Shown here one piece after another: positions 55,954 to 64,000 of a DNA stretch of 64,000 nt. Numbering within the stretch: position 1 is the first letter of the stretch; the number at the start of each line of letters is the position of its first letter. A program made the position numbers and the translations under genes. Source of the DNA: Synechococcus sp. UW69 (GTDB lineage: Bacteria > Cyanobacteriota > Cyanobacteriia > PCC-6307 > Cyanobiaceae); the NCBI RefSeq assembly GCF_900474185.1, contig NZ_UCNW01000004.1, positions 62,001 to 126,000 of the forward strand, in the 5' to 3' direction. Under the pieces are notes generated by a model, which was not told the origin of the DNA, ran no database searches, and was given only the letters and a program-made list of their open reading frames with translations.

Positions 55954-56706
55954 TTACAGGCAGTTGCGGGGGTTCGCGCAGGTGCCTTGGACCCGTTTGA
56001 GGACCTCCCCGTAGGCCTCCATCACCCCGCCGAGATCCTTGCGGAAGCGATCCTTGTCCAAAATCCGGTCCTCGGCGTTGCTGTTGCGGCGGTCCCAGAG
56101 CCTGCAGGTGTCAGGGCTGATCTCATCAGCAAGCAGAAGTGTTCCATCGGACGCCAGCCCCAACTCCAACTTGAAATCCACCAGCTGCAGATCAATTTCT
56201 TCAAAAAAAGGCCGCAGCACCCCATTCACCCTGCGGGCAAGTTGTTCAATTGCTGACAGTTGCGCTGGGTCCGCCACACCCAGCAGATGCACGCGGGCCT
56301 CGGTCAACAGCGGATCCCCAAGGGCGTCGTCCTTGTAATACAAATCCAACAGGGCTGGATCGATGGGTGTGCCCTCGGCGATTGGGGTCTGACGGCAGAG
56401 CGATCCTGTGGCGGTGTTGCGGAGAACCACCTCCAAGGGAATGATCTCCACCCGTCGCACCTGCATCCAGGTCTCCCCGGCCAGACCGCAGTAATGGGTC
56501 GGCACCCCCTCGCGCTCCAGCAGCTCGAACAACCGTGCTGAAATCTGACAATTCAGCCGACCTTTGTTCTCCAGCTGGGCTTTTTTCTGGGCATTGAAGG
56601 CCGTGGCGTCGTTTTTGAACTCCACCAGCACCCGGTCGGGATCCGCGCTCGCGAACACCCGCTTCGCCTTGCCCTCGTAAAGCAGCTCTCCGTGATCGGG
56701 CGTCAT
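55954..56706 (-). CDS. purC: SAICAR synthetase
   Basis: A 250-residue enzyme of purine synthesis joining CAIR and aspartate. [13 protein letters not shown] is the N-terminal nucleotide site, [15 protein letters not shown] and [20 protein letters not shown] are the two PurC signatures. It overlaps the upstream secreted-protein gene by 4 bases and is followed by bamA after 43 bases. Confidence 0.96.
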   Translation of the reverse strand: MTPDHGELLYEGKAKRVFASADPDRVLVEFKNDATAFNAQKKAQLENKGRLNCQISARLFELLEREGVPTHYCGLAGETWMQVRRVEIIPLEVVLRNTATGSLCRQTPIAEGTPIDPALLDLYYKDDALGDPLLTEARVHLLGVADPAQLSAIEQLARRVNGVLRPFFEEIDLQLVDFKLELGLASDGTLLLADEISPDTCRLWDRRNSNAEDRILDKDRFRKDLGGVMEAYGEVLKRVQGTCANPRNCL

Positions 56707-57596
56707 GGCGACGGTGCAACGGCAGAAGGACTTACATCAGCATGGCCTCCGGGGTCCCGCGGTGAACGCAGCAGGGGATCGGGGTCGTTCTCCGGCTGCA
56801 GTTGCTGGAGGGCATAGCGGTCGTCAAGGACAGTGGCCAACCGTTCCATCCGCTGCCGCGGCCGAGCGCCATCGCCCCCTGCAGCCAACTGCAGTTGCAG
56901 CTGCTGACGCAACAGCTCCATCGCCAATCCCCAGGCCTCTGCCGCCGCCGCCTGATCCAAGGCGGTTTCCAGAAGTTGATCCGCTTGCTCAAACTGATCG
57001 GCATCGAGCCATTGCGCCGCTCGCGCCATTCGCCTCGCCCCCTGCACACCCGACAGATCCGCCATCAGCTGCACCTCCACAGCCACAGCGTTTCGGCCCT
57101 GGGCTGCCTCGTGCAACGCCAACTGATCCAGGCCATTGACCTGACCCGGCAACAGCGGAGCGTTCAGGGCGGTCAGGTTGCCGACCACCAAACGTCGTAG
57201 GGCCAAGGCCGCCTGGCGGTGATCCAGGGCTGCTGCTGCTGCTCGCCAGCGCAGCAATAGCCACCTCCGCCGTTCATCTCCAGCCCTTGGGCTGTAGCGA
57301 TTGAGCACCACCGCCGCAGCTTCGGGTGCGCCACAGCTCATCAAGGCTTCGGCGTTCTCCAACACCAAGTCCAACGAATCGATGACGGGATGCAGCGCCA
57401 AAAGTCGATCGCGCAAGTCCTGGCGACGGCGATCGGTATCAGCGATCAGCGGGTCCAGACAGGCCTGCTCCGCAGCGGACACATCCATCTCAACGAGAAC
57501 GGTCTGAAAGCGTTCCTCGCTCATCACCTGCGGATCGGGTGCCGCCGTGACAGCAGCTAGAAGGGTGAGAGCGAAGGGGAAAAGGGGAGTCCCCAT
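56703..57596 (-). CDS. Secreted alpha-helical repeat protein, unknown
   Basis: A 297-residue protein with a signal peptide ([20 protein letters not shown]). The mature part is Ala/Leu/Gln/Arg-rich and all helical; spaced units such as [37 protein letters not shown] and MELLRQQ resemble TPR-like repeats. Two cysteines (QACLDP and MSCGAP) could pair. The C-terminus is Pro/Ser/Asp-rich. I do not recognise a specific family. It leads the long minus-strand run into purC. Confidence 0.8.
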   Translation of the reverse strand: MGTPLFPFALTLLAAVTAAPDPQVMSEERFQTVLVEMDVSAAEQACLDPLIADTDRRRQDLRDRLLALHPVIDSLDLVLENAEALMSCGAPEAAAVVLNRYSPRAGDERRRWLLLRWRAAAAALDHRQAALALRRLVVGNLTALNAPLLPGQVNGLDQLALHEAAQGRNAVAVEVQLMADLSGVQGARRMARAAQWLDADQFEQADQLLETALDQAAAAEAWGLAMELLRQQLQLQLAAGGDGARPRQRMERLATVLDDRYALQQLQPENDPDPLLRSPRDPGGHADVSPSAVAPSP

Positions 57597-57654
57597 GACG
57601 GGCTGCGGTCTACAAAGGAAAACCTACGAGGCCCAAACCGTTCCTTCCGAAACC

Positions 57655-58962
57655 ATGGCCATCTCGTCCACCCGTCCCAGCACGCTGCCCACGCTCCAAC
57701 GTGCCCTCGTCGTCGGCAGCGGCGGCAGGGAACAGTCCCTGGCCTGGGCCCTGAGCCGTTGCCCCGGTCTGGATACGGTCTGGATCACCCCAGGTAATGG
57801 AGGCGATGAAGGCAGCGCCCTGGCCGTGGCCGAAACCGATAGCGCTGGGTTGATTGCCCTCTGCCAGCAGAACGCCGTTGATCTGGTGGTGGTAGGGCCG
57901 GAAGCTCCTCTGGCCGCTGGCGTGGCCGATGCCCTGCGCGATGCAGGCTTCTCCGTGTTCGGCCCAGGAGCAGAGGGCGCCCAACTGGAGGCCAGCAAGG
58001 CCTGGGCCAAACAGCTGATGCAGGAGGCCGGGGTCCCCACGGCAGGCCACTGGGCGGTGGCCAATGAGGCGGAAGCGCTCGCGGTCTTGCGGGAGGTGCA
58101 ACGTCCACTGGTGGTCAAAGCTGATGGCTTGGCCGCCGGCAAGGGCGTCACGGTGGCGAACACAGTGGAGGAGTCGGAAGTCGCCATCCGCGAGGCCTTC
58201 GAAGGGCGGTTCGGTGCTGCGGGCTCTCAGCTGGTGCTGGAAGAGCGGATGGAGGGTCCTGAAGTGTCGGTGTTCGCCCTGTGCGATGGGGAGCGGATGG
58301 TGCTGTTGCCACCAGCGCAGGACCACAAGCGGCTCAATGAAGGCGATCGCGGTCCGAACACCGGTGGCATGGGCGCCTATGCCCCCGCCCCGCTTCTGGA
58401 TGCCGACGGGCTCGACGCCGTGCGCCACCTCGTGCTCGAGCCCACATTGGAGGCCCTACGACGTCGCGGTATCGATTACCGCGGGGTGATCTATGCAGGC
58501 CTGATGCTCACGGCCGATGGCCCCCAGGTCATTGAATTCAACTGTCGCTTCGGTGATCCCGAATGCCAGACGTTGATGCCCCTACTGGGCCCCGAGATCG
58601 CCGCCGTGCTTCAGGCCTGTGCCCTGGGCCGCCTTGATTTGGCCCCGCAGCTAAGCATCACCGACCGTTGCAGTGCTTGCGTTGTGGCCGCAGCGGAGGG
58701 CTACCCAGAAGCACCCCGCAAAGGCGATGCCATCCGCATCGACCTCCCCCCAAGCCCCGACCATCAGCTGTTCCACGCCGGCACCCGCCGCGAAAGCACC
58801 GGGGAACTGCTTACCGCAGGGGGCCGGGTGCTGGCCGTGGTAGCCCAGGGCGATGACTTCGATGCGGCGTTTGCAGGGGCCTACAACGGTCTGAACCAAC
58901 TGGATTACGCCGGAATCACCTACCGTCGCGATATAGGTCATCAAGTGCGCTCGGGCGGATGA
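57655..58962 (+). CDS. purD: Phosphoribosylamine-glycine ligase
   Basis: An ATP-grasp ligase making GAR in purine synthesis, 435 residues from the ATG at 57655 (MAISSTRPST). The frame is open further upstream, but those residues are unlike PurD. VVGSGGREQSLAWALSR opens the protein; VVKADGLAAGKGV is the ATP-grasp lysine loop, and IEFNCRFGDPECQ the metal site. It overlaps nblS by 4 bases. Confidence 0.95.
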   Translation: MAISSTRPSTLPTLQRALVVGSGGREQSLAWALSRCPGLDTVWITPGNGGDEGSALAVAETDSAGLIALCQQNAVDLVVVGPEAPLAAGVADALRDAGFSVFGPGAEGAQLEASKAWAKQLMQEAGVPTAGHWAVANEAEALAVLREVQRPLVVKADGLAAGKGVTVANTVEESEVAIREAFEGRFGAAGSQLVLEERMEGPEVSVFALCDGERMVLLPPAQDHKRLNEGDRGPNTGGMGAYAPAPLLDADGLDAVRHLVLEPTLEALRRRGIDYRGVIYAGLMLTADGPQVIEFNCRFGDPECQTLMPLLGPEIAAVLQACALGRLDLAPQLSITDRCSACVVAAAEGYPEAPRKGDAIRIDLPPSPDHQLFHAGTRRESTGELLTAGGRVLAVVAQGDDFDAAFAGAYNGLNQLDYAGITYRRDIGHQVRSGG

Positions 58963-61025
58963 GCAGCAGCAGCGGAGCCACGATCGCTGATTGGGCTCTT
59001 CCCCCCCACGGCAAACCCCCGGGGGAAGACCAGAACCTGTGGGACCGCATCACCGCCTGGTGGGCGGAATTCACCCTCCAGACCAAGCTGCTGGCAATCG
59101 CCACACTGGTGGTGAGTTTGATGATGACGGGAATCACATTTTTCGCGCTGAATGGAATTCAGCGCGATGCAGTGATGAGCGACACGCGCTATGCCAGGGA
59201 TCTTGGCTTGCTGCTGGCCGGAAATGTCACCGAACTGGTGGCCCAGGGGCAGGACCGTGAGCTCGCCAACGTCGCCGAAAAGTTCTGGCGCTCGAGTCGC
59301 AGCGTTCGCTACATCTTCTTCGCCGATCCCGAAGGCGTCGTTTATTTGGGGATCCCCATCAGCGCCACCCCCAGCAATGGCGATGGGGAACTGCGTCTGA
59401 ATCGCCGGCTGGAACTGCCTGACGAGCTGCGCCGACGCCCCCAGAACCCCTTGGTTCGGCAACACTTGACGCCCCAAGGGGCCGTCACAGACGTGTTTGT
59501 CCCCCTGATTCGGGGAGGTCAGTACTACGGCGTGCTCGGCCTCGGTGTGAACCCGAATGAAACCGCCCTGGCCAGTGCAGCCCTCACCCGCGAAGTCACG
59601 GTGGCGGTCTTCATCTCGATCTGGGTGCTGGTGATTCTTGGAGCCGTGTTCAATGCCCTCACCATCACCCGTCCGGTCAAGGAACTGCTGCGGGGGGTTC
59701 GCTCCGTCGCCTCAGGCAACTTCGGAACTCGTGTTGACCTGCCGGTGGGAGGGGAACTGGGAGAGTTACTGAACGGCTTCAACGCCATGGCCTCTCAGCT
59801 CGAGGCCTATGACGAAGCCAACATCGAGGAACTCACGGCCGCCCAGGTCAAGCAGCAATCGTTGATCGCCACCATGGCGGACGGGGCGATGCTGCTGGAT
59901 GCCGACGGCAGGATCGTGCTGGCGAATCCCACAGCGAGGCGCCTGTTCCGCTGGGAAGGGCGCAGCCTGGAAGGCCAGGAGCTGGTGGGAGAACTACCCG
60001 AACTGCTGGCGATGGAACTGCATAGTCCCCTTGATGCACTGCTTGGTGGTGCCTCTGACAGTGAAGATCTGCGCTGCAGCGTGGGGGAACCAGCCCGCAC
60101 CCTGCGCATCGTTCTGCAGGCCGTGCGTGATGCCAGCGGAGAAAGCCTCAAAGGCATCGCCGTCACCATCCAAGACCTCACCCGCGAGGTGGAGCTGAAT
60201 GCAGCCCAGAGCCGTTTCATTAGCAACGTCTCCCACGAATTGCGCACCCCGCTGTTCAACATCAAGAGCTACGTCGAAACCCTGCACGACCTCGGCGATC
60301 AGCTCAGCCCTGAAGAACACAAGGAGTTTCTCGGGGTTGCCAACGACGAAACCGATCGACTCACCCGATTGGTGAACGATGTGCTGGACCTCTCCCGGTT
60401 GGAGTCGGGTCGAACACTGCAGTTCGAACCGATCAGCATGCGCCCGGCCATGGAGCAAACCTTGCGTACCTACAGGCTGAATGCCGAGGATCGCCAGGTT
60501 GAGCTGGTGCTGGATGTTCCGGAAGACTTGCCTGAAGTGCTGGGTAACTGGGACCTTCTGCTCCAGGTGCTCGACAACCTGATGGGCAATGCCCTCAAGT
60601 TCAGCCGCGCCGGTGGCCCCCTCGCGCTGAGGGCCTATGCCTGGCCCGACGCCTGTTCTGTGGAGGGAACAGCGATCACGGGAAGTGATGGACCCACCTG
60701 CGCCCTCACCTCACCGCTGCCCAAGCTCAGGGTAGAAATCGCCGACACGGGATGCGGGATCAGTAATGCCGATCAGGAACGCATCTTCGATCGCTTCTTC
60801 CGGGTCGAAAATGCCGTTCACACTGAAGTGGGCACCGGGCTGGGCCTCTCAATCGTGCAGGGCATCCTCGAGAAACACGGGGCTCAAATTCAGATGGTGA
60901 GTGAGCCTGAAGTCGGAACCACCTTCTGGTTCGAGCTGCCGTTAGCGGTAGCCGACAAAGATGAGTTGCAACTACAAGCAGAGCGTCGCAGTCGCAACTC
61001 CATCGCCGAGGCCGTCGAGCTTTAG
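58959..61025 (+). CDS. nblS: Sensor histidine kinase NblS
   Basis: A 688-residue membrane kinase. A first membrane helix (about residues 45-66), an extracytoplasmic sensor part, a second helix (about 206-227), a HAMP domain (RPVKELLRGVRSVASGNFGT), a PAS domain and a HisKA domain follow. The phosphoacceptor is His426 in SHELRTPLFN; the ATPase part has NLMGNALKFS, EIADTGCGI and GTGLGLSIVQG. NblS (Hik33/DspA) is the central, conserved kinase for high-light and nutrient stress in cyanobacteria and controls hli genes. It converges with kaiC, with a single base between the stops. Confidence 0.93.
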   Translation: MSSSSGATIADWALPPHGKPPGEDQNLWDRITAWWAEFTLQTKLLAIATLVVSLMMTGITFFALNGIQRDAVMSDTRYARDLGLLLAGNVTELVAQGQDRELANVAEKFWRSSRSVRYIFFADPEGVVYLGIPISATPSNGDGELRLNRRLELPDELRRRPQNPLVRQHLTPQGAVTDVFVPLIRGGQYYGVLGLGVNPNETALASAALTREVTVAVFISIWVLVILGAVFNALTITRPVKELLRGVRSVASGNFGTRVDLPVGGELGELLNGFNAMASQLEAYDEANIEELTAAQVKQQSLIATMADGAMLLDADGRIVLANPTARRLFRWEGRSLEGQELVGELPELLAMELHSPLDALLGGASDSEDLRCSVGEPARTLRIVLQAVRDASGESLKGIAVTIQDLTREVELNAAQSRFISNVSHELRTPLFNIKSYVETLHDLGDQLSPEEHKEFLGVANDETDRLTRLVNDVLDLSRLESGRTLQFEPISMRPAMEQTLRTYRLNAEDRQVELVLDVPEDLPEVLGNWDLLLQVLDNLMGNALKFSRAGGPLALRAYAWPDACSVEGTAITGSDGPTCALTSPLPKLRVEIADTGCGISNADQERIFDRFFRVENAVHTEVGTGLGLSIVQGILEKHGAQIQMVSEPEVGTTFWFELPLAVADKDELQLQAERRSRNSIAEAVEL

Positions 61026-61026
61026 A

Positions 61027-62565
61027 TCAATCCTCGCTGGAGACGCCCCGGGCGATGCGCGACAACTCGCTGCGCTCATCCGATGTCACCCGATGAGGCA
61101 CACCGGAGATGATCCGCTCGAAGTTGGAGAAGGAGTCCTTGATCTGTGGACCATTGCCCGTGATCACGAATTCACGGATGCCCTTGTCGTGCCAGGAACC
61201 ACGCATCTTGAACACATTCAAGGCACGGGCCATCTCACCGCGGATCTCGACGTACTGCAGCAGCAGGATCGTGTCGGTGATGGTGGAGATGTGGGAATCA
61301 GTGATCGAGTGGCTGCCCATGAACTCCTCGGAGGTGTTCGTGAAGAAGCCAGCGATCTCCTCCTGCTTCGCATATCCGGTCACCCCGATCACGAACTGAC
61401 GGAAGGCGTTATGGCTCACACCGCGCGCCAGGGCTGAGAGGGAGTCGATCGCCATCCGCGACGGCTTGAACTGACTGATCTCCGTTTTGATGATCTGCAA
61501 ATGATCTTCAAGACCCGTGGATTCGGGGTAGGCGCAGATGATCTTGAGCAGTCCGTCCTGCTCCATCTGTTCAAAATCGATGCCCCAGCTGGTGCCATTG
61601 CGGAGCAACTGAGCGCGCGATTCCTCATAGGCGAAGAGGATGGCGCGTTCCTTGTTACGGCAGGCATCTTCAATGAATTTGGAGACGAGCATCGTCTTGC
61701 CCGTGCCCGTGGCACCGGTGGCCAAAATGATCGAATCCTTGAAGAAGCCGCCACCGCACATGTCGTCGAGGCGAGGCACACCAGAACTCACCCGAACATT
61801 CGACGACCGTTGGGTGAGGCGCATGGCCCCAAGCGGGAAGATGCTGATGCCGTGGGTTCCCATGGTGAAGGGGAACTCACCCTTCATGTGGGTCGTGCCC
61901 CGCAGCTTGAGAATTTCAACAGTGCGCCGGCGCCGCTCTCCCTCAAGCACGTTGCGGAGGATCACCACATTGTCGGAGACGAATTCCTCAACGCCATAGC
62001 GGGCGATAGGGCCGTACTCGTCGATGCGCTCGGTGGTCATCACCGTGGTGACGCCAATTTCCTTGAGCCGGGCGATCAAGCGAAAAATCTCACGGCGCAC
62101 CACAAAGACTGCGTCGTATTGCTGGAACACCGCCGTGATCGAATCAATAGCAACACGCTTGGCTTTGTACTTACGGATGGCGTAGTTAATCCGCTCGATC
62201 AGACCCGAGAGATCAAAACTTCCGGCCACATCCTGACCATCGGGATCCGGTGAGGCATCAAGGATGAACAGCTTGTCCTGCTCGACCATCTCCTGCAGGT
62301 TCCAGCCGAAGCTGGCGGCATTGCGCAGGATGTCGAGGGGCGACTCCTCGAAGGTGACGAAGATGCCGGGTTCGTCGAAATCCTTGATGCCGTTGTGGAG
62401 GAAGTGCAGCGAGAACACCGTCTTCCCGGTGCCGGACGTACCGCTAATCAGCGTGCTACGGCCGATCGGTAGGCCGCCCTGGCAGACATCATCAAAGCCC
62501 TCGATCCCTGTCGGGAGCTTTTGAACCTGCATCTGAGGCTGACCGCTGGTCGGAGGGAACTGCAT
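61027..62565 (-). CDS. kaiC: Circadian clock protein KaiC
   Basis: A 512-residue hexameric ATPase/autokinase at the core of the circadian oscillator. It has two RecA-like domains with Walker A motifs SGTSGTGKT (CI) and ATGATGTGKT (CII), catalytic Glu pairs (TFEESPL and FAYEESR), and the phosphorylation pair in TDSHISTITD (Ser427 and Thr428 in this numbering, equal to Ser431/Thr432 of S. elongatus). The frame is open to GTG 62574, but the ATG at 62563-62565 gives the normal N-terminus and has AGG upstream. Confidence 0.97.
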   Translation of the reverse strand: MQFPPTSGQPQMQVQKLPTGIEGFDDVCQGGLPIGRSTLISGTSGTGKTVFSLHFLHNGIKDFDEPGIFVTFEESPLDILRNAASFGWNLQEMVEQDKLFILDASPDPDGQDVAGSFDLSGLIERINYAIRKYKAKRVAIDSITAVFQQYDAVFVVRREIFRLIARLKEIGVTTVMTTERIDEYGPIARYGVEEFVSDNVVILRNVLEGERRRRTVEILKLRGTTHMKGEFPFTMGTHGISIFPLGAMRLTQRSSNVRVSSGVPRLDDMCGGGFFKDSIILATGATGTGKTMLVSKFIEDACRNKERAILFAYEESRAQLLRNGTSWGIDFEQMEQDGLLKIICAYPESTGLEDHLQIIKTEISQFKPSRMAIDSLSALARGVSHNAFRQFVIGVTGYAKQEEIAGFFTNTSEEFMGSHSITDSHISTITDTILLLQYVEIRGEMARALNVFKMRGSWHDKGIREFVITGNGPQIKDSFSNFERIISGVPHRVTSDERSELSRIARGVSSED

Positions 62566-62630
62566 GGCGAACACCTATGACTTGACCGTAGTGAGCAGGA
62601 GTTGAACCGTGCTGGAGCGCACCATGTCGC

Positions 62631-62996
62631 TTAAGGATCCGACGTGATCGTCGTGTCGGTCTCCTCATCGACAGCGTCGATCACACTTGAGTTAAGAGCC
62701 GTGTCGGACAGCTCGTCGTACAGAAGATCGAGACCGATCAGAACCCGCTCCCGATCAGAGAGATCACCGATGATGCGGCGCACCGGCGGGGGAAGAATCT
62801 TGGACAACGTCGGCGTTGCGAGAATTTTGTCCTCCTCCGCCAGTTGCGGATTTTTGAGCACATCAATCACCTTGAGGGCATAGACACCCCTGAATTCGGT
62901 TTCAAGGATGTTGCGCAAGGTTTTCAGCGCCCGCATCGAATTGGGCGTGTTGCCCGCCACGTAGAGCTTGAGGATGTAGGTCTTGCGGGGACTCAT
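62631..62996 (-). CDS. kaiB: Circadian clock protein KaiB
   Basis: A 121-residue fold-switching protein that binds the KaiC CI ring and sequesters Kai[22 protein letters not shown] and [21 protein letters not shown] are the diagnostic blocks. The C-terminal part after the conserved domain (about residues 95-121) is acidic, as in other marine Synechococcus. Its start overlaps the kaiA stop by 4 bases; kaiC follows after 65 bases. Confidence 0.97.
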   Translation of the reverse strand: MSPRKTYILKLYVAGNTPNSMRALKTLRNILETEFRGVYALKVIDVLKNPQLAEEDKILATPTLSKILPPPVRRIIGDLSDRERVLIGLDLLYDELSDTALNSSVIDAVDEETDTTITSDP

Positions 62997-63877
62997 GACG
63001 ACTCCTCCGAGGCATCGAGCTGATCCATCGGGCGACGTACACGGCTGGAGGCCGTGCCCGATAAAGGAAGATCCGGCGGAATGGAACGCCGGTACATCTC
63101 ACACAGATGGGCCATCACGTCGAGAAGCGCAAGGCGGTAATCCTGAAGAAAGTCATGTTTGTGGCCCTCCAAACTCAGCTGTTTCCAGAATTCATCGATG
63201 AGATCCACGTGAATCTCAACGGTTCGCGTGATCGGCAGATCACTGAAAAAAGCTGTATTCACAAAGCTTTCCAGGGCCTGGCTGGACGCTGCCGGATCAC
63301 TGAAATAACTCGCGAGTAAGTCCCGATAGGTGCGTTGCAGCGAAAGGAGCAAATCCCGGCGCTCTTCAGGAGCCAAGCTCCCTAAAAATCGAGACGGATC
63401 ACGTTTGTAGAAAACCCCGAGATAACCGAGTCGTTCCTGTAGACGTTCGGAGAGGTTGTCAACGGCTTTGCTTCGGCTGGCGGGGTCTTCTTGGCGGCCA
63501 TCGGCGCGGCCCTGCCGCAGAAAGCGGGAAATTGCCGCGTCAACGTTGTATCCCAGCTGGGCCAGCTGGTCGTCGGGCAGATGCAGCTCCTCGGGGTGGT
63601 AATCCACATGGCCCTTCACTTCCCCAACGATCACGGCCGGGAAGAGCAGACCAGCAGAGAGCAGCTGCTCCCTGACCTCAGCGTCCAGAAGAGTCTGCTC
63701 AAGCACCACGGCATCGAAGTCGTCCTGCCTGGGCCCGAGGACGGCCGTCAGGGCCTCTCCAGCTTCAACACTTAGGACAACAGACTCATAGCGATTGGAC
63801 GGCAGCCACTGGCGACAGGATTCCACCAGAGAAGGACTGTCGAGGACGAGAGCAACAGTGAGGGCCGGCCTGGCCAT
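62993..63877 (-). CDS. kaiA: Circadian clock protein KaiA
   Basis: A 294-residue activator of KaiC autophosphorylation. The N-terminal part (about 1-165) is a pseudo-receiver domain without a phosphoacceptor, and the C-terminal part (about 180-290) is the four-helix KaiC-binding domain; [16 protein letters not shown] and [14 protein letters not shown] are characteristic. The intact full-length gene separates this organism from Prochlorococcus, which lost kaiA. It is first in the kaiA-kaiB-kaiC run and overlaps kaiB. Confidence 0.95.
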   Translation of the reverse strand: MARPALTVALVLDSPSLVESCRQWLPSNRYESVVLSVEAGEALTAVLGPRQDDFDAVVLEQTLLDAEVREQLLSAGLLFPAVIVGEVKGHVDYHPEELHLPDDQLAQLGYNVDAAISRFLRQGRADGRQEDPASRSKAVDNLSERLQERLGYLGVFYKRDPSRFLGSLAPEERRDLLLSLQRTYRDLLASYFSDPAASSQALESFVNTAFFSDLPITRTVEIHVDLIDEFWKQLSLEGHKHDFLQDYRLALLDVMAHLCEMYRRSIPPDLPLSGTASSRVRRPMDQLDASEESS

Positions 63878-64000
63878 CCGTTCAGCCGAATCATTGAAGT
63901 ATCTGAATCTTGACGAGGGGGCGCGTCAGAGACGAAGATCTTTGTTTGTCTTTCGATTGCGGATCAGGCCTGAATCGGTTCGCCGAGCCTGAACGCGTCT
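63878..64000. other. Upstream region of kaiA to the window end
   Basis: 123 bases that must hold the kaiA promoter (minus strand). A 12-codon open frame enters from the window edge on the minus strand and stops at 63964-63966; it is too short to assign. In marine Synechococcus rplU is known to lie next to kaiA, but no part of rplU is recognised here. Confidence 0.3.

Noticed and set aside
63964-64000. Possible 3-prime end of a minus-strand gene at the window edge
   Set aside because: Only 12 codons are visible and they match nothing I can name.

Overview
The window looks like a chromosomal segment of a marine picocyanobacterium, most likely Synechococcus subcluster 5.1. The evidence is the split RNA polymerase beta-prime subunit (rpoC1 plus rpoC2), a high-light-inducible protein, a complete kaiA-kaiB-kaiC clock locus, the histidine kinase NblS, several cyanobacteria-only families (DUF3119, DUF3086, DUF1825, DUF3493), a lipid A pathway, and high GC with very short spacers. 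The assignment rests on gene content alone.

Layout. 1-12293 (minus strand): rpsT, tatD, rpoB, rpoC1, rpoC2, a high-light-inducible gene, rlmN and the start of a sodium/solute symporter. 12395-15561: hisD, rpiA and a secreted HtrA-type protease. 15708-18667 (plus): a compact RiPP cassette of the GRR type, with an orphan periplasmic binding protein, a glycine-rich precursor carrying eight aromatic-X-Asn motifs, its radical SAM/SPASM maturase and a further secreted protein. 18726-26258: a small Cys-containing protein, the translation and transcription set rimP, nusA, ylxR, infB, then a low-complexity-tail membrane protein whose 3-prime end is antisense to a DUF3493 gene. 26302-32698: tRNA-Thr, bestrophin channel, sdhCAB with a 30-residue membrane peptide, prohibitin, a tandem repeat and three short genes. 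32765-41296: gluQ, hup, a degenerate metallo-beta-lactamase-fold protein, glycogen debranching enzyme, tRNA-Gly, a GPH transporter and a lipid-related group (mlaE-like, DUF3119, DUF3086, plsY). 41306-49626: pyrF, an AT-richer phosphotransferase, tyrS, DUF1825, an atypical LuxR regulator, small secreted and DNA-related proteins, a frameshifted HExxH protein and pepA. 49793-57596 (minus): one tightly packed run from a secreted protein through purC, bamA, lpxC, fabZ, lpxA and lpxB to msrA. 57655-63877: purD-nblS, converging on kaiC-kaiB-kaiA.

How the genes work together. The minus-strand run at 50-57 kb joins lipid A synthesis to outer-membrane protein assembly. The rimP-nusA-ylxR-infB run is the usual bacterial translation/transcription operon. 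kaiABC and nblS put the circadian oscillator and the light/nutrient-stress kinase end to end. The most unusual system is the GRR cassette at 15.7-18.7 kb. Its class (cyclophane-forming radical SAM RiPPs) is known, but the biological role of the product is not, and two of the four genes here have no assigned function.
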